Positions 1 through 5,655 of a stretch of 12,021 bases of DNA are shown here, piece after piece. The stretch's first letter is position 1; the number at the start of each line of letters is the position of its first letter. Source of the stretch: Dehalococcoidia bacterium (lineage in GTDB: Bacteria; Chloroflexota; Dehalococcoidia; Dehalococcoidales; Fen-1064); the NCBI GenBank assembly GCA_003153075.1, contig PMBW01000081.1, positions 1 through 12,021 on the forward strand, in the 5' to 3' direction. Both the position numbers and the translations under genes were made by a program. The notes beneath the pieces are model-generated. The model saw only the letters and a list, made by a program, of their open reading frames with translations, had not been told where the DNA came from and ran no database searches.

Positions 1-1344
1 CTGAAAACCATCGGCCTGCTCAGTCTGATGGCTCTGGCCGGATTGCCCATCCCGGCTTCGGAAAAGAGTCAGATTCCGGTTTTCGACGGTATTTTTGTAG
101 ATATCGGCGACGAGCAGAGTATCGAACAGACGCTTTCGACCTTCAGCTGGCACATCACCAACATCACCCGTATTATCCATCAGACGACAGATAAAAGCAT
201 GGTTTTGCTGGATGAATTGGGTACCAGCACCGACCCTGCGGAAGGGTCGGCCTTATCGCGCGCGATTTTGCTGCATTTCCTGTCTAAATCCACCATGGCT
301 ATTGCCACTACCCATCTGGGGGATTTGAAGATATTTGCCCACGCCACGCCGGGTTTGCAGAATGCCTCGCTGGATATTAATCCGGTGACGCTTACACCTA
401 CTTATCATCTGACGGTAGGTCTGCCTGGCGGCAGTAATGCCCTGGCCACCGCAGCGCGCCTCGGCCTCGATGCGGAGATCATCAGCCAGGCTACGGAAAT
501 GCTGTCCAAGGGCACGCGGGAAGTGGAAACATTATTAACTCATTTGACGGAAGAACGCGATAAAACAGAAGCGACGCGGATCGCCATGGAAAAAGCCCAG
601 GCAGACGCGGAAAAGTTGAAAACTGAATGGGAAAAACTGGTTAAAGACCTGAAGGCCAGAGAAAAAGCTGTCATCCAGGAAGCGCGAGATCGGGTGGTCA
701 CGGAAGCGGCAGAATTGCAGCGCGAAATACGGCAGGCTTCAACCGATTTGCGTAAAGAGAAATCGCGGGATTCCATTGACCGTACACGCAAGACATTAGC
801 TTCAGTGCAGGAGAAGATCCGCGCTGCGGCCTGGCAGCCGCCGAAAGAAGTCGGAACGGAACCGGAGAGTGAACCGGAGCCGGATAACACCATTGTTCCC
901 GGCGATACTGTCTACCTGAAAGAAGCCAATCTGGAAGCGACAGTGCTCAAAATAGATTACGACAATAATGAGATCGAAGTACATGCCGGGCAGACCAGGA
1001 TCAAACTCGGATTGGACGGCGTGGATAAGGTGGTACCTTCAAGCGGCGGTAGTTCTCCCGTTTATATTCCGCTGATCAAGCAGCCGCCGATGAAGGTTGT
1101 ACCGCCGGAATTGATGATGCTGGGCAAACGCGCGGAAGAAGTTGAATATATGCTTAACAAATATCTGGACGATGCCAGCCTGTCCGCGCTGACACAGGTG
1201 CGGATCGTGCACGGCAGCGGCACCGGCACGCTGCGGCAGATCGTGCGTGAATTATTGTCTTCCCATCCACTGGTGAAAAGTTTCCGCCCGGGGGATAAGG
1301 GCGAGGGCGGCAATGGTGTGACGATCGTTAGGCTGGGAAAATAA
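1..1344 (+). CDS. mutS2: MutS2 family ATPase with KOW and Smr domains, 5' end outside the window
   Basis: The frame is open from base 1, so this is the C-terminal 447 residues of a protein normally near 780. It begins just after where the Walker A loop would be (LKTIGLLSLMALAGLPIPA is the helix that follows it). Visible in order: Walker B and D-loop LLDELGTSTDPAEG (about residues 69-82 of the fragment), TTHLGDLK (near 102), a long charged coiled coil (about 165-276), a KOW-like beta domain (about 297-342) and a C-terminal Smr domain (about 365-447) with HGSGTG at 404-409. MutS2 was first tied to suppression of recombination; in Bacillus subtilis it is known to sense collided ribosomes and split them, with KOW and Smr contacting the ribosome. 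The usual Smr LDLRG motif reads LMMLG here (371-375), so the nuclease function may be lost. The next gene downstream is a Vms1-like release factor, which fits a ribosome-rescue role. Confidence 0.9.
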   Translation: MKTIGLLSLMALAGLPIPASEKSQIPVFDGIFVDIGDEQSIEQTLSTFSWHITNITRIIHQTTDKSMVLLDELGTSTDPAEGSALSRAILLHFLSKSTMAIATTHLGDLKIFAHATPGLQNASLDINPVTLTPTYHLTVGLPGGSNALATAARLGLDAEIISQATEMLSKGTREVETLLTHLTEERDKTEATRIAMEKAQADAEKLKTEWEKLVKDLKAREKAVIQEARDRVVTEAAELQREIRQASTDLRKEKSRDSIDRTRKTLASVQEKIRAAAWQPPKEVGTEPESEPEPDNTIVPGDTVYLKEANLEATVLKIDYDNNEIEVHAGQTRIKLGLDGVDKVVPSSGGSSPVYIPLIKQPPMKVVPPELMMLGKRAEEVEYMLNKYLDDASLSALTQVRIVHGSGTGTLRQIVRELLSSHPLVKSFRPGDKGEGGNGVTIVRLGK

Positions 1345-1370
1345 ACAATAAGAGGGGGTCACTTGAAGCT

Positions 1371-1526
1371 GTCCGAAAATAGATGGTAGAAAATAATTTT
1401 ATGGATTCCTCCCGCACTTCCTTTTGGACAATAATAGAAATGTGGGATCAATGACGATCAGGTCGGGAATGACCAGTTGTTTTTGTCATTGTCGGGCTTG
1501 ACCCGACAATCCAGTAGATTTCGGAC
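1371..1526. repeat. Repeat-like block with inverted ends and an inner perfect palindrome
   Basis: Most of the mutS2-VLRF1 gap. The outer ends are inverted copies: GTCCGAAAAT at 1371-1380 and ATTTCGGAC at 1518-1526. Inside lies a perfect 9-bp hairpin, ATTGTCGGG at 1488-1496 and CCCGACAAT at 1502-1510 with a 5-base loop, followed by CCAG. AATGAC/GTCATT arms near 1468-1489 add a further small inverted pair. Such short palindromes followed by CCAG are common REP-like elements in many bacterial genomes. No T-run follows the hairpin, so I do not call it a terminator. Whether the whole block is one mobile unit is an inference. Confidence 0.5.
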
Positions 1527-1621
1527 ATCCTCATTAAGGCTATACTACGTTAATTTGTAATCAACCACTTCAAAATCGATGTAGAGAGTGATAATTTCAA
1601 TATGATCCGTCACAGGTCAAT

Positions 1622-2371
1622 ATGTTAACCTCAAAAAATTATAAACTCACTCGAGAGAAAACTGTTGCTTTATTGCATAAACTTGAAACCGGTGGCGAAG
1701 ACGCGGTCTCTATCCTTTTGCCTTCTGGCATGACAACTGAAGATGTCTCTGCATTTCTGCAAAAAACCCCGCAAGCACAAGCTATTCCCTACGATGCGGT
1801 CAGACTGGCCGCCACTTCTCCCACCGGCTCGGTGCTTTTCTGGGGAGCAGCGCAAAAGAGTATCGTTTTACCGCCGTTCTCGCTTAAAGAAAAATACATT
1901 ACCAACGGTTTTGAAACGGAGCCGCTGCTTTCTTTAATATCCAAAGATTATAAAATCGGTATTGTACTGGTGCGGTTAGGTCATTTTTCCGTCGGGGTAT
2001 GTCAGGGCGAAAAATTGATCCTGCATGATTCGGGCACCGGGTTGATCCACGGACGCCACCGTCAGGGCGGTTCATCGGCGGCGCGTTTCCAGCGGCGGCG
2101 CAAAGACCAGACCCACCATTTTCTGGAGAGAGTGAGCGAACACCTGCAGGAAACTTTAGAACCTTACGCCCGCACTCTCGATTTCTTTATTTACGGTGGG
2201 GCGCGGGTTACGATTTTGCGGCTGCAAAAGCAATGTCCGTTCCTGCAGCAGTTCGAAAATCGTCTGCTCCCACCGCTGCTCGATGTGGAAGACCCGCGTT
2301 TTTCTGTATTGGAGAAGGCTATCCCCGATATTTGGTCCAGCAAAGTCACCGAGTGGAAAGAAGAGTCATAG
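1622..2371 (+). CDS. Vms1-like release factor (VLRF1) family peptidyl-tRNA hydrolase
   Basis: 249 residues. The family mark is the loop HRQGGSSAARFQRRRKDQ (about 146-163), matching the GGxS-x-RF-RRR loop of actinobacterial/Chloroflexi VLRF1 proteins and the RRKQGGSQ loop of yeast Vms1. The beta strands before it (KIGIVLVRLGHFSVGVCQGEKL, about 111-132) fit the RNase H-like core of eRF1 domain 2. Vms1 and ANKZF1 release nascent chains from peptidyl-tRNA stuck on large ribosomal subunits, so a cytoplasmic role in ribosome quality control is inferred. The glutamine of GSQ/GGQ in active relatives is not in the loop: serine or alanine stands there. Translation probably starts at ATG 1622; the only ribosome site is a weak AGGT at 1614-1617. 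There is no clear promoter; a GATAAT at 1590-1595 is a weak candidate. It lies 277 bases after mutS2, same strand. Family assignment is fairly sure, activity is not. Confidence 0.75.
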   Translation: MLTSKNYKLTREKTVALLHKLETGGEDAVSILLPSGMTTEDVSAFLQKTPQAQAIPYDAVRLAATSPTGSVLFWGAAQKSIVLPPFSLKEKYITNGFETEPLLSLISKDYKIGIVLVRLGHFSVGVCQGEKLILHDSGTGLIHGRHRQGGSSAARFQRRRKDQTHHFLERVSEHLQETLEPYARTLDFFIYGGARVTILRLQKQCPFLQQFENRLLPPLLDVEDPRFSVLEKAIPDIWSSKVTEWKEES

Positions 2372-2398
2372 ACTTGATGCCCTAATATGATGTCACAC

Positions 2399-2418
2399 AT
2401 ACCGGTGGAAGCCGGTAT
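2399..2418. repeat. REP-like palindrome
   Basis: ATACCGG at 2399-2405 and CCGGTAT at 2412-2418 form a 7-bp hairpin with a 6-base loop, followed by CCAG, as in the palindrome at 1488-1510. It sits 27 bases past the VLRF1 stop and may close that transcript. Confidence 0.5.
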
Positions 2419-2490
2419 CCAGACGCATTAAGCATTGGACTCAATTCGCGTTCATGCTTAAAACGTAGTGAGAATCATTCCAAGACCGCT

Positions 2491-2511
2491 GGATCCCGAT
2501 TTTCATCGGGA
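2491..2511. repeat. Palindromic repeat, copy 1
   Basis: GGATCCCGAT, TTTC, ATCGGGA: the stem TCCCGAT 2494-2500 pairs with 2505-2511. The same 21 bases recur at 2656-2676, so this is a dispersed repeat rather than a chance hairpin. Confidence 0.65.
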
Positions 2512-2655
2512 GGGGTATGCATGGGTTTTAGACTTTGATATTTAATAATTAGAATTTGCTTAGAATTTGGTTTTTGGAACCTGGAAATTTTTAAACCCCC
2601 TCTCTCCGGCTCTCTCCCACGAGGGGCGAGAGTGCTAACCAACTGGTGTATCGTT

Positions 2656-2676
2656 GGATCCCGATTTTCATCGGGA
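2656..2676. repeat. Palindromic repeat, copy 2
   Basis: Identical over 21 bases to 2491-2511. Here the stem extends to 8 bp, ATCCCGAT 2658-2665 with ATCGGGAT 2670-2677. It lies 46 bases beyond the stop of the minus-strand flavin oxidoreductase. Confidence 0.65.
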
Positions 2677-2722
2677 TGGACATTCGGGGGTGGCTTTTTC
2701 GGTAGAAAGGGCGTTACAATTG

Positions 2723-3832
2723 CTATTTCGCCGCCTCTTCCCTTAATCTTTTTTCCTCGCCGCATTCCAGCGATTCCTGTTTTATCGCAATGGGCATACA
2801 CTTACCGCAGGATATACACTTCGCCGGGGAGGTATCCCCCTTTTGCCAGCGCAGCACGAGGCGCGGTTCCCGGATGAACGGGCGGCTCATGGAAATCATA
2901 TCCGCATCCCCGCTGTCGATGATGTCCTGCGCCGTTTCTATGTCGCGGATGCCGTTTACGACAGCCACCGGGACATTTACCGCTTTCTTGACAGCCGCCG
3001 CGCGTTCGCGGAAAACGATCTTGCCTGTCTCGCCCGCGCGCAACCGCTGGATCGCGCTGCCGACGCCGGCGCTCACCTCGATACCGTTCAATCCCGCTTC
3101 GACCATCTGGCGGCAGGTTTCGATACCATCGGAGAGCGGCATCCCTTCTTGTTTGTCATCCTGCACCCCGAATTTGATCAGGATGGGATAATCCGGTCCC
3201 ACCGCTTTTCGCAGGCGTTTGACGATCTCCAGGACGAACCGCCGCCGGTTTTCCGGGCTGCCTCCCCACCTGTCTGTGCGCTGATTATAGATGGGAGAAG
3301 TGAACTGGCTGATCAGATAGCCGTGCGCGCCGTGCAGTTGCACCGCATCGAACCCGGCCGCCCTCACCCGCACGCCCGCAGCCACAAAATCATTGATAAT
3401 GCCCTCAATCTCTTCATCGGTCATCTCATGATGCAACTTACCTGAAAATTTAGGCATGGAAGACACCGCGCACAACGAAAGATCCTTGCCGCTGAGGTAG
3501 CCCGAGTTTATGCCGCCGTGGACAATCTGCATCGCGATTTTACTGCTGTTGTCATGCGCTTCTTTGATGATAGATTTCCAGCCGGGGATCATCGCATCGC
3601 TGTAAATGCCGTACTGGCCAATGCCGGCTTGACCGAGCGGATATGAGACAAAGGCAAAACCGGTGACAATCAGCCCGATACCGCCGGTGTTTAATTCGTG
3701 GTACAGGGCCGCCGAATTTTTTGTCACTATTCCTGTGTGGTCTGCCTCGGCGTCCCACGTCGCAGACCGCATGATCCGGTTTTTAATTTCCATTTTACCG
3801 ATCTTGATCGGCATAAAAAGTTTAGAAGTCAT
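2723..3832 (-). CDS. Old yellow enzyme family NADH:flavin oxidoreductase with C-terminal cysteine cluster
   Basis: 369 residues, a full TIM-barrel OYE domain. N-terminal FMN region KNRIMRSAT (17-25), QIVHGG (102-107), the active-site and signature stretch LHGAHGYLISQF (166-177) with H167, H170 and Y172, then RTDRWGGSPENR (185-196), and late phosphate-binding segments NGIRD (293-297) and SMSRPFI (314-320). Four cysteines follow, C339, C342, C345 and C357, like the [4Fe-4S] site of 2,4-dienoyl-CoA reductase, but the large C-terminal NAD(P)H domain of that enzyme is absent. It should reduce an activated C=C bond with FMN; the substrate cannot be told. The start has a strong GAGGTGA ribosome site (3838-3844) five bases upstream. 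The 118-base gap to the next gene holds its likely promoter, so it need not depend on usp transcription. Confidence 0.88.
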   Translation of the reverse strand: MTSKLFMPIKIGKMEIKNRIMRSATWDAEADHTGIVTKNSAALYHELNTGGIGLIVTGFAFVSYPLGQAGIGQYGIYSDAMIPGWKSIIKEAHDNSSKIAMQIVHGGINSGYLSGKDLSLCAVSSMPKFSGKLHHEMTDEEIEGIINDFVAAGVRVRAAGFDAVQLHGAHGYLISQFTSPIYNQRTDRWGGSPENRRRFVLEIVKRLRKAVGPDYPILIKFGVQDDKQEGMPLSDGIETCRQMVEAGLNGIEVSAGVGSAIQRLRAGETGKIVFRERAAAVKKAVNVPVAVVNGIRDIETAQDIIDSGDADMISMSRPFIREPRLVLRWQKGDTSPAKCISCGKCMPIAIKQESLECGEEKRLREEAAK

Positions 3833-3898
3833 TTAATTCACCTCAAATAATTAGGAATTTGTTAGAAATTTTAAAGTGAAGAAAAAGCCGCAAAGTCC

Positions 3899-3914
3899 AT
3901 TATACTTTACGTAA
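3899..3914 (-). promoter_or_regulatory. Possible -10 box and overlapping palindrome for the flavin oxidoreductase
   Basis: On the minus strand a perfect TATAAT lies at 3904-3899, about 67 bases before the start codon. Just upstream is the 8-base palindrome TTACGTAA (3907-3914), in the spacer, where an operator could sit. No good -35 hexamer is found at the right distance, so an activator may be needed or this may be chance in AT-rich DNA. Confidence 0.3.
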
Positions 3915-3950
3915 CAGGTAGTTATTTTTGACATCAAGAAAAAGTTTAAA

Positions 3951-4433
3951 TTAACTGTCGGCGTCCAATGCCCTGATTATTAAAACAGGCACGGTTGAGC
4001 CCCGCAGGATTTCATCAGCCACACTGCCCATAATTGCCCGTTTGAACCAGCCACGGCCGTGACTCATCATCACAATCAGTGAAGCTTGTTGCGCTACCGC
4101 CAGCTCCATGATCGACTTTGCCGGTGTGCCGATCGTAACCTGATAAGAGACTTTAATACCCTGCGATTTTAAAGACTGCGCCCAGTTCATCAGGTAGCGT
4201 TTGGCATTGGAAGCATTATCGACGTCTTTCATATGCGCTTCTTGAGCGATAATGTCCGTAGCAGCGGCGTTTTCTATGCCCGTCGCCTGGGAGACAATCG
4301 CTAATCCTGTATTGGCAAGTACCCGCACTAAAATAACCTCGGCATCAAAACGTTTACCCACTTCGGCGGCATAGGGAATTGCCTGTGCGCTCAGTCTTGA
4401 ACCATCCAGAGGAACTATTATCCGTTCAAACAC
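3951..4433 (-). CDS. Universal stress protein (UspA family)
   Basis: 160 residues from the GTG at 4433. The opening MFERIIVPLDGS (1-12) is the standard first strand and phosphate/adenine-binding Asp of the Usp fold. The C-terminal ATP motif usually written G-x2-G-x9-G-S is here M-SH-G-x9-GS (123-137): the first glycine is methionine, the rest is intact, followed by VADEILRGSTVPVLII. ATP binding is therefore likely but slightly altered. Usp proteins are small cytoplasmic stress-linked nucleotide binders; no specific role can be read. GTG is chosen because GCAGGAG (4441-4447) stands seven bases upstream and because the longer ATG at 4469 overlaps the -10 box of its own promoter. Confidence 0.88.
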   Translation of the reverse strand: MFERIIVPLDGSRLSAQAIPYAAEVGKRFDAEVILVRVLANTGLAIVSQATGIENAAATDIIAQEAHMKDVDNASNAKRYLMNWAQSLKSQGIKVSYQVTIGTPAKSIMELAVAQQASLIVMMSHGRGWFKRAIMGSVADEILRGSTVPVLIIRALDADS

Positions 4434-4440
4434 ATTACCA

Positions 4441-4447
4441 CTCCTGC
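4441..4447 (-). promoter_or_regulatory. Ribosome binding site fixing the usp start
   Basis: GCAGGAG on the minus strand, seven bases before the GTG at 4433. It rules in the GTG start over the upstream in-frame ATG. Confidence 0.75.
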
Positions 4448-4467
4448 ATTGGTATTCAATCAACGCC

Positions 4468-4497
4468 ATTATGCGGTAGAAAGTAACCCGGTGTCAA
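4468..4497 (-). promoter_or_regulatory. usp promoter
   Basis: On the minus strand TTGACA (4497-4492), an 18-base spacer and CATAAT (4473-4468). The predicted transcript starts near 4461, giving about 28 bases of leader before the GTG. This is one of the two best sigma-70-type promoters in the window. It lies back to back with the birA control region, and its -35 box falls where a birA -35 would be. Confidence 0.7.
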
Positions 4498-4513
4498 GAA
4501 GGGAAACCTGTGT

Positions 4514-4519
4514 TATAGT
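4514..4519 (+). promoter_or_regulatory. birA -10 box, implying a leaderless transcript
   Basis: TATAGT ends six bases before the birA ATG, so transcription should begin at or next to the start codon. No Shine-Dalgarno sequence exists between them. A -35 box is poor at best (TGTCAA 4492-4497, 16-base spacer) and is shared with the divergent usp promoter. Confidence 0.5.
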
Positions 4520-4525
4520 TTATTT

Positions 4526-5302
4526 ATGTCCGAACAAAAGCTGGATGCGTTTTCCATCACGAATGAACTTACTACTAAATTTATCGGGCAAAATTTGCTC
4601 TACTTTGCCAGTGTGACTTCAACCAATGATATTGCCCGTCAGCAGGCGCTGCGCAAATCCCCCGAAGGTACTGCTGTTATCGCTGACCGCCAGACTACCG
4701 GCAGGGGGCGTCTCAAGCGGCCGTGGGTTTCCCCGGAAGGGAATATCGCGGTAACCGTTGTATTATATCCTGACCGGAAAAATCTGCATTTCCTCACAAT
4801 GCTGGCCGCGTTGGCGGTTTTATACAGCATCGAAAAAACTACCGCGGTGAAATGCCAGCTGAAATGGCCGAATGACGTACTGATCAACGGCAAGAAGGTC
4901 TGCGGTATATTATTGGAAAGTAAAGCTTCGGCGGACAGCGTCGATTACGCCATTATCGGTATCGGTATCAATGTCAATATGAAAATGGCGGATTACCCGG
5001 AAATAGCTTCGATCGCCACCAGCCTGGCCGCGGAGACGGATCGCGAGGTATCGCGTACGGAGCTGCTGGGTTATTTGTTTAGTGAAATGGAAAAATTGTA
5101 CCTGCGTTTGCGGGCCGGAGAATCGATTCTGGCGGAATGGCGCGATAATTTGATAACGATCGGTAAAAAGATCCACGTCCGTTCCGGCGATGAGGTCTTT
5201 GAGGGCACCGCCGAATCTGTCGCGGACGACGGCAGCCTCCTATTGCGCTGCGTTGACGGCAAATTGCTGAAATTCAACGCCGGGGATGTGACGCTGAGAT
5301 GA
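4526..5302 (+). CDS. birA: Biotin--[acetyl-CoA-carboxylase] ligase, no DNA-binding domain
   Basis: 258 residues. It activates biotin with ATP to biotinyl-AMP and attaches it to the carrier lysine of biotin-dependent carboxylases. Visible: TSTND (31-35), the biotinyl-AMP loop GRGRLKRPW (59-67), KWPNDVLINGKKVCGIL (113-129), GIGINVNM (145-152), and a C-terminal SH3-like domain from about 205 (VFEGTAESVADDGSLLL ... AGDVTLR). The protein starts directly with the catalytic domain. It lacks the N-terminal winged helix of E. coli BirA, so it should not act as the biotin repressor. There is no ribosome site before the ATG (see the -10 box). It stands alone between the divergent usp and the his operon promoter. 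Confidence 0.93.
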   Translation: MSEQKLDAFSITNELTTKFIGQNLLYFASVTSTNDIARQQALRKSPEGTAVIADRQTTGRGRLKRPWVSPEGNIAVTVVLYPDRKNLHFLTMLAALAVLYSIEKTTAVKCQLKWPNDVLINGKKVCGILLESKASADSVDYAIIGIGINVNMKMADYPEIASIATSLAAETDREVSRTELLGYLFSEMEKLYLRLRAGESILAEWRDNLITIGKKIHVRSGDEVFEGTAESVADDGSLLLRCVDGKLLKFNAGDVTLR

Positions 5303-5367
5303 TTTCCAAATTCCAAAAATGAAATAAAAATATCAAAACTCATTACTCATTACTGTGAACTCCTTAT

Positions 5368-5397
5368 TTGACAACAATTTCTTGTTCATTGTAATAT
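5368..5397 (+). promoter_or_regulatory. his operon promoter
   Basis: TTGACA (5368-5373), an 18-base spacer and TAATAT (5392-5397). Transcription would begin near 5404, placing the leader-peptide ribosome site, the His codons and the terminator all within the transcript and in the right order. The bases between birA and this promoter (5303-5367) are AT-rich and show nothing else. Confidence 0.65.
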
Positions 5398-5432
5398 TGA
5401 ACTTGCGAAACAAGGAGCGAAACAGAAGCCGG

Positions 5433-5519
5433 ATGCGTATGTTAATTTTAGCTAATACAATCCATCATCATACTCATCATACTTTAACCACCCATCGGGC
5501 TTGGTCACTCCGCTGTTGA
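5433..5519 (+). CDS. hisL: Histidine-rich leader peptide of the his operon attenuator
   Basis: A 28-codon ORF from ATG 5433 (or ATG 5439 in the same frame) to TGA 5517. Six of its codons are histidine, at residues 11, 12, 13, 15, 16 and 21, giving IHHHTHHTLTTH. It lies directly upstream of hisZ and is followed by a terminator. That is the hallmark of a ribosome-mediated his attenuator: shortage of charged tRNA-His stalls the ribosome on these codons. A clear AAGGAG stands at 5412-5417, but 15 bases before the ATG, longer than usual. The peptide itself needs no function. It differs from E. coli HisL, which has seven His in a row. The reading rests on composition, place and the RNA pairing, not on similarity to a known leader. 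Confidence 0.85.
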   Translation: MRMLILANTIHHHTHHTLTTHRAWSLRC

Positions 5520-5544
5520 AATAAAATCAGTCACAAATTGCATT

Positions 5545-5579
5545 AAGCCCGAGATAAAAATCCCGGGCTTTTTTATTTT
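5545..5579 (+). terminator. Rho-independent terminator inside the his attenuator
   Basis: AAGCCCG (5545-5551) and CGGGCTT (5564-5570), with two further inner pairs across an A-C mismatch and a TAAAAA loop, followed by TTTT, A, TTTT. It lies between the leader peptide and hisZ and so works as the attenuator. It would also stop read-through from birA. Confidence 0.85.
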
Positions 5580-5617
5580 CCGCACGCCGAAGGCACAAAT
5601 GACATAACGTATTATTG

Positions 5618-5623
5618 TATAAT
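5618..5623 (+). promoter_or_regulatory. Possible secondary -10 box downstream of the attenuator
   Basis: A perfect TATAAT whose transcript would start near 5630, just ahead of the hisZ ribosome site at 5641. No -35 hexamer is visible 16-18 bases upstream (ACAAAT is the best offered). If used, it would give basal hisZ expression that escapes attenuation. Confidence 0.25.
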
Positions 5624-5655
5624 TGGATATTGATCAAACTGGGAAAGGTATTAAA

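Larger units (their letters stand above)
2372..2722. other. Gene-free stretch rich in palindromic repeats
   Basis: 351 bases between the convergent VLRF1 and flavin oxidoreductase genes. It holds three short hairpins (listed separately) and a CCCCTC...GAGGGG arm pair around 2596-2626. I see no credible gene: the minus-strand reading frame across it is made of translated repeats (the PDENRDP string occurs twice). No hairpin here is followed by a clear T-run on either strand, though they could still serve as transcript ends. Confidence 0.6.
5426..5579 (+). promoter_or_regulatory. Transcription attenuator of the his operon (four-segment RNA switch)
   Basis: Four segments can pair in three exclusive ways. 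Segment 1, AAGCCGGATG (5426-5435), pairs with CATCGGGCTT (5493-5502) at 9 of 10 positions. Segment 2, TCGGGCTTGGT (5495-5505), pairs with segment 3, ATTAAGCCCGA (5542-5552), over 11 bp including two G-U pairs. Segment 3 AAGCCCG pairs with segment 4 CGGGCTT (5564-5570), the terminator. A ribosome stalled at His codons 5463-5480 covers the loop of 1:2 and frees segment 2, so 2:3 forms and transcription goes on into hisZ. A ribosome that reaches the TGA at 5517 covers segment 2, so 3:4 forms and transcription stops. Segment 1 includes the leader start codon, so with no translation 1:2 and 3:4 form together. The pairings are seen; the mechanism is inferred from enterobacterial his and trp leaders. 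Confidence 0.82.

Noticed and set aside
1488..1510. Terminator after mutS2
   Set aside because: The hairpin is perfect but no T-run follows; the following CCAG fits a dispersed REP-like palindrome instead.
2475..2801. 108-codon minus-strand reading frame across the gene-free region and into the oxidoreductase 3' end
   Set aside because: Its protein is made of translated palindromic repeats (PDENRDP twice) and low-complexity sequence, and it overlaps the end of a sure gene on the same strand.
4434..4469. Longer usp start at ATG 4469
   Set aside because: That ATG overlaps the -10 box of the usp promoter, has no ribosome site, and the added residues precede the standard Usp N-terminus.
5623..5655. 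Longer hisZ start at TTG 5623
   Set aside because: No ribosome site; ATG 5656 has GGGAAAGG at good spacing and begins right at the normal HisRS-like N-terminus.
5404..5655. T-box riboswitch upstream of hisZ
   Set aside because: I looked for the conserved T-box core (AGGGTGG-type sequence before the terminator) and did not find it; the His-rich leader ORF explains the terminator better.
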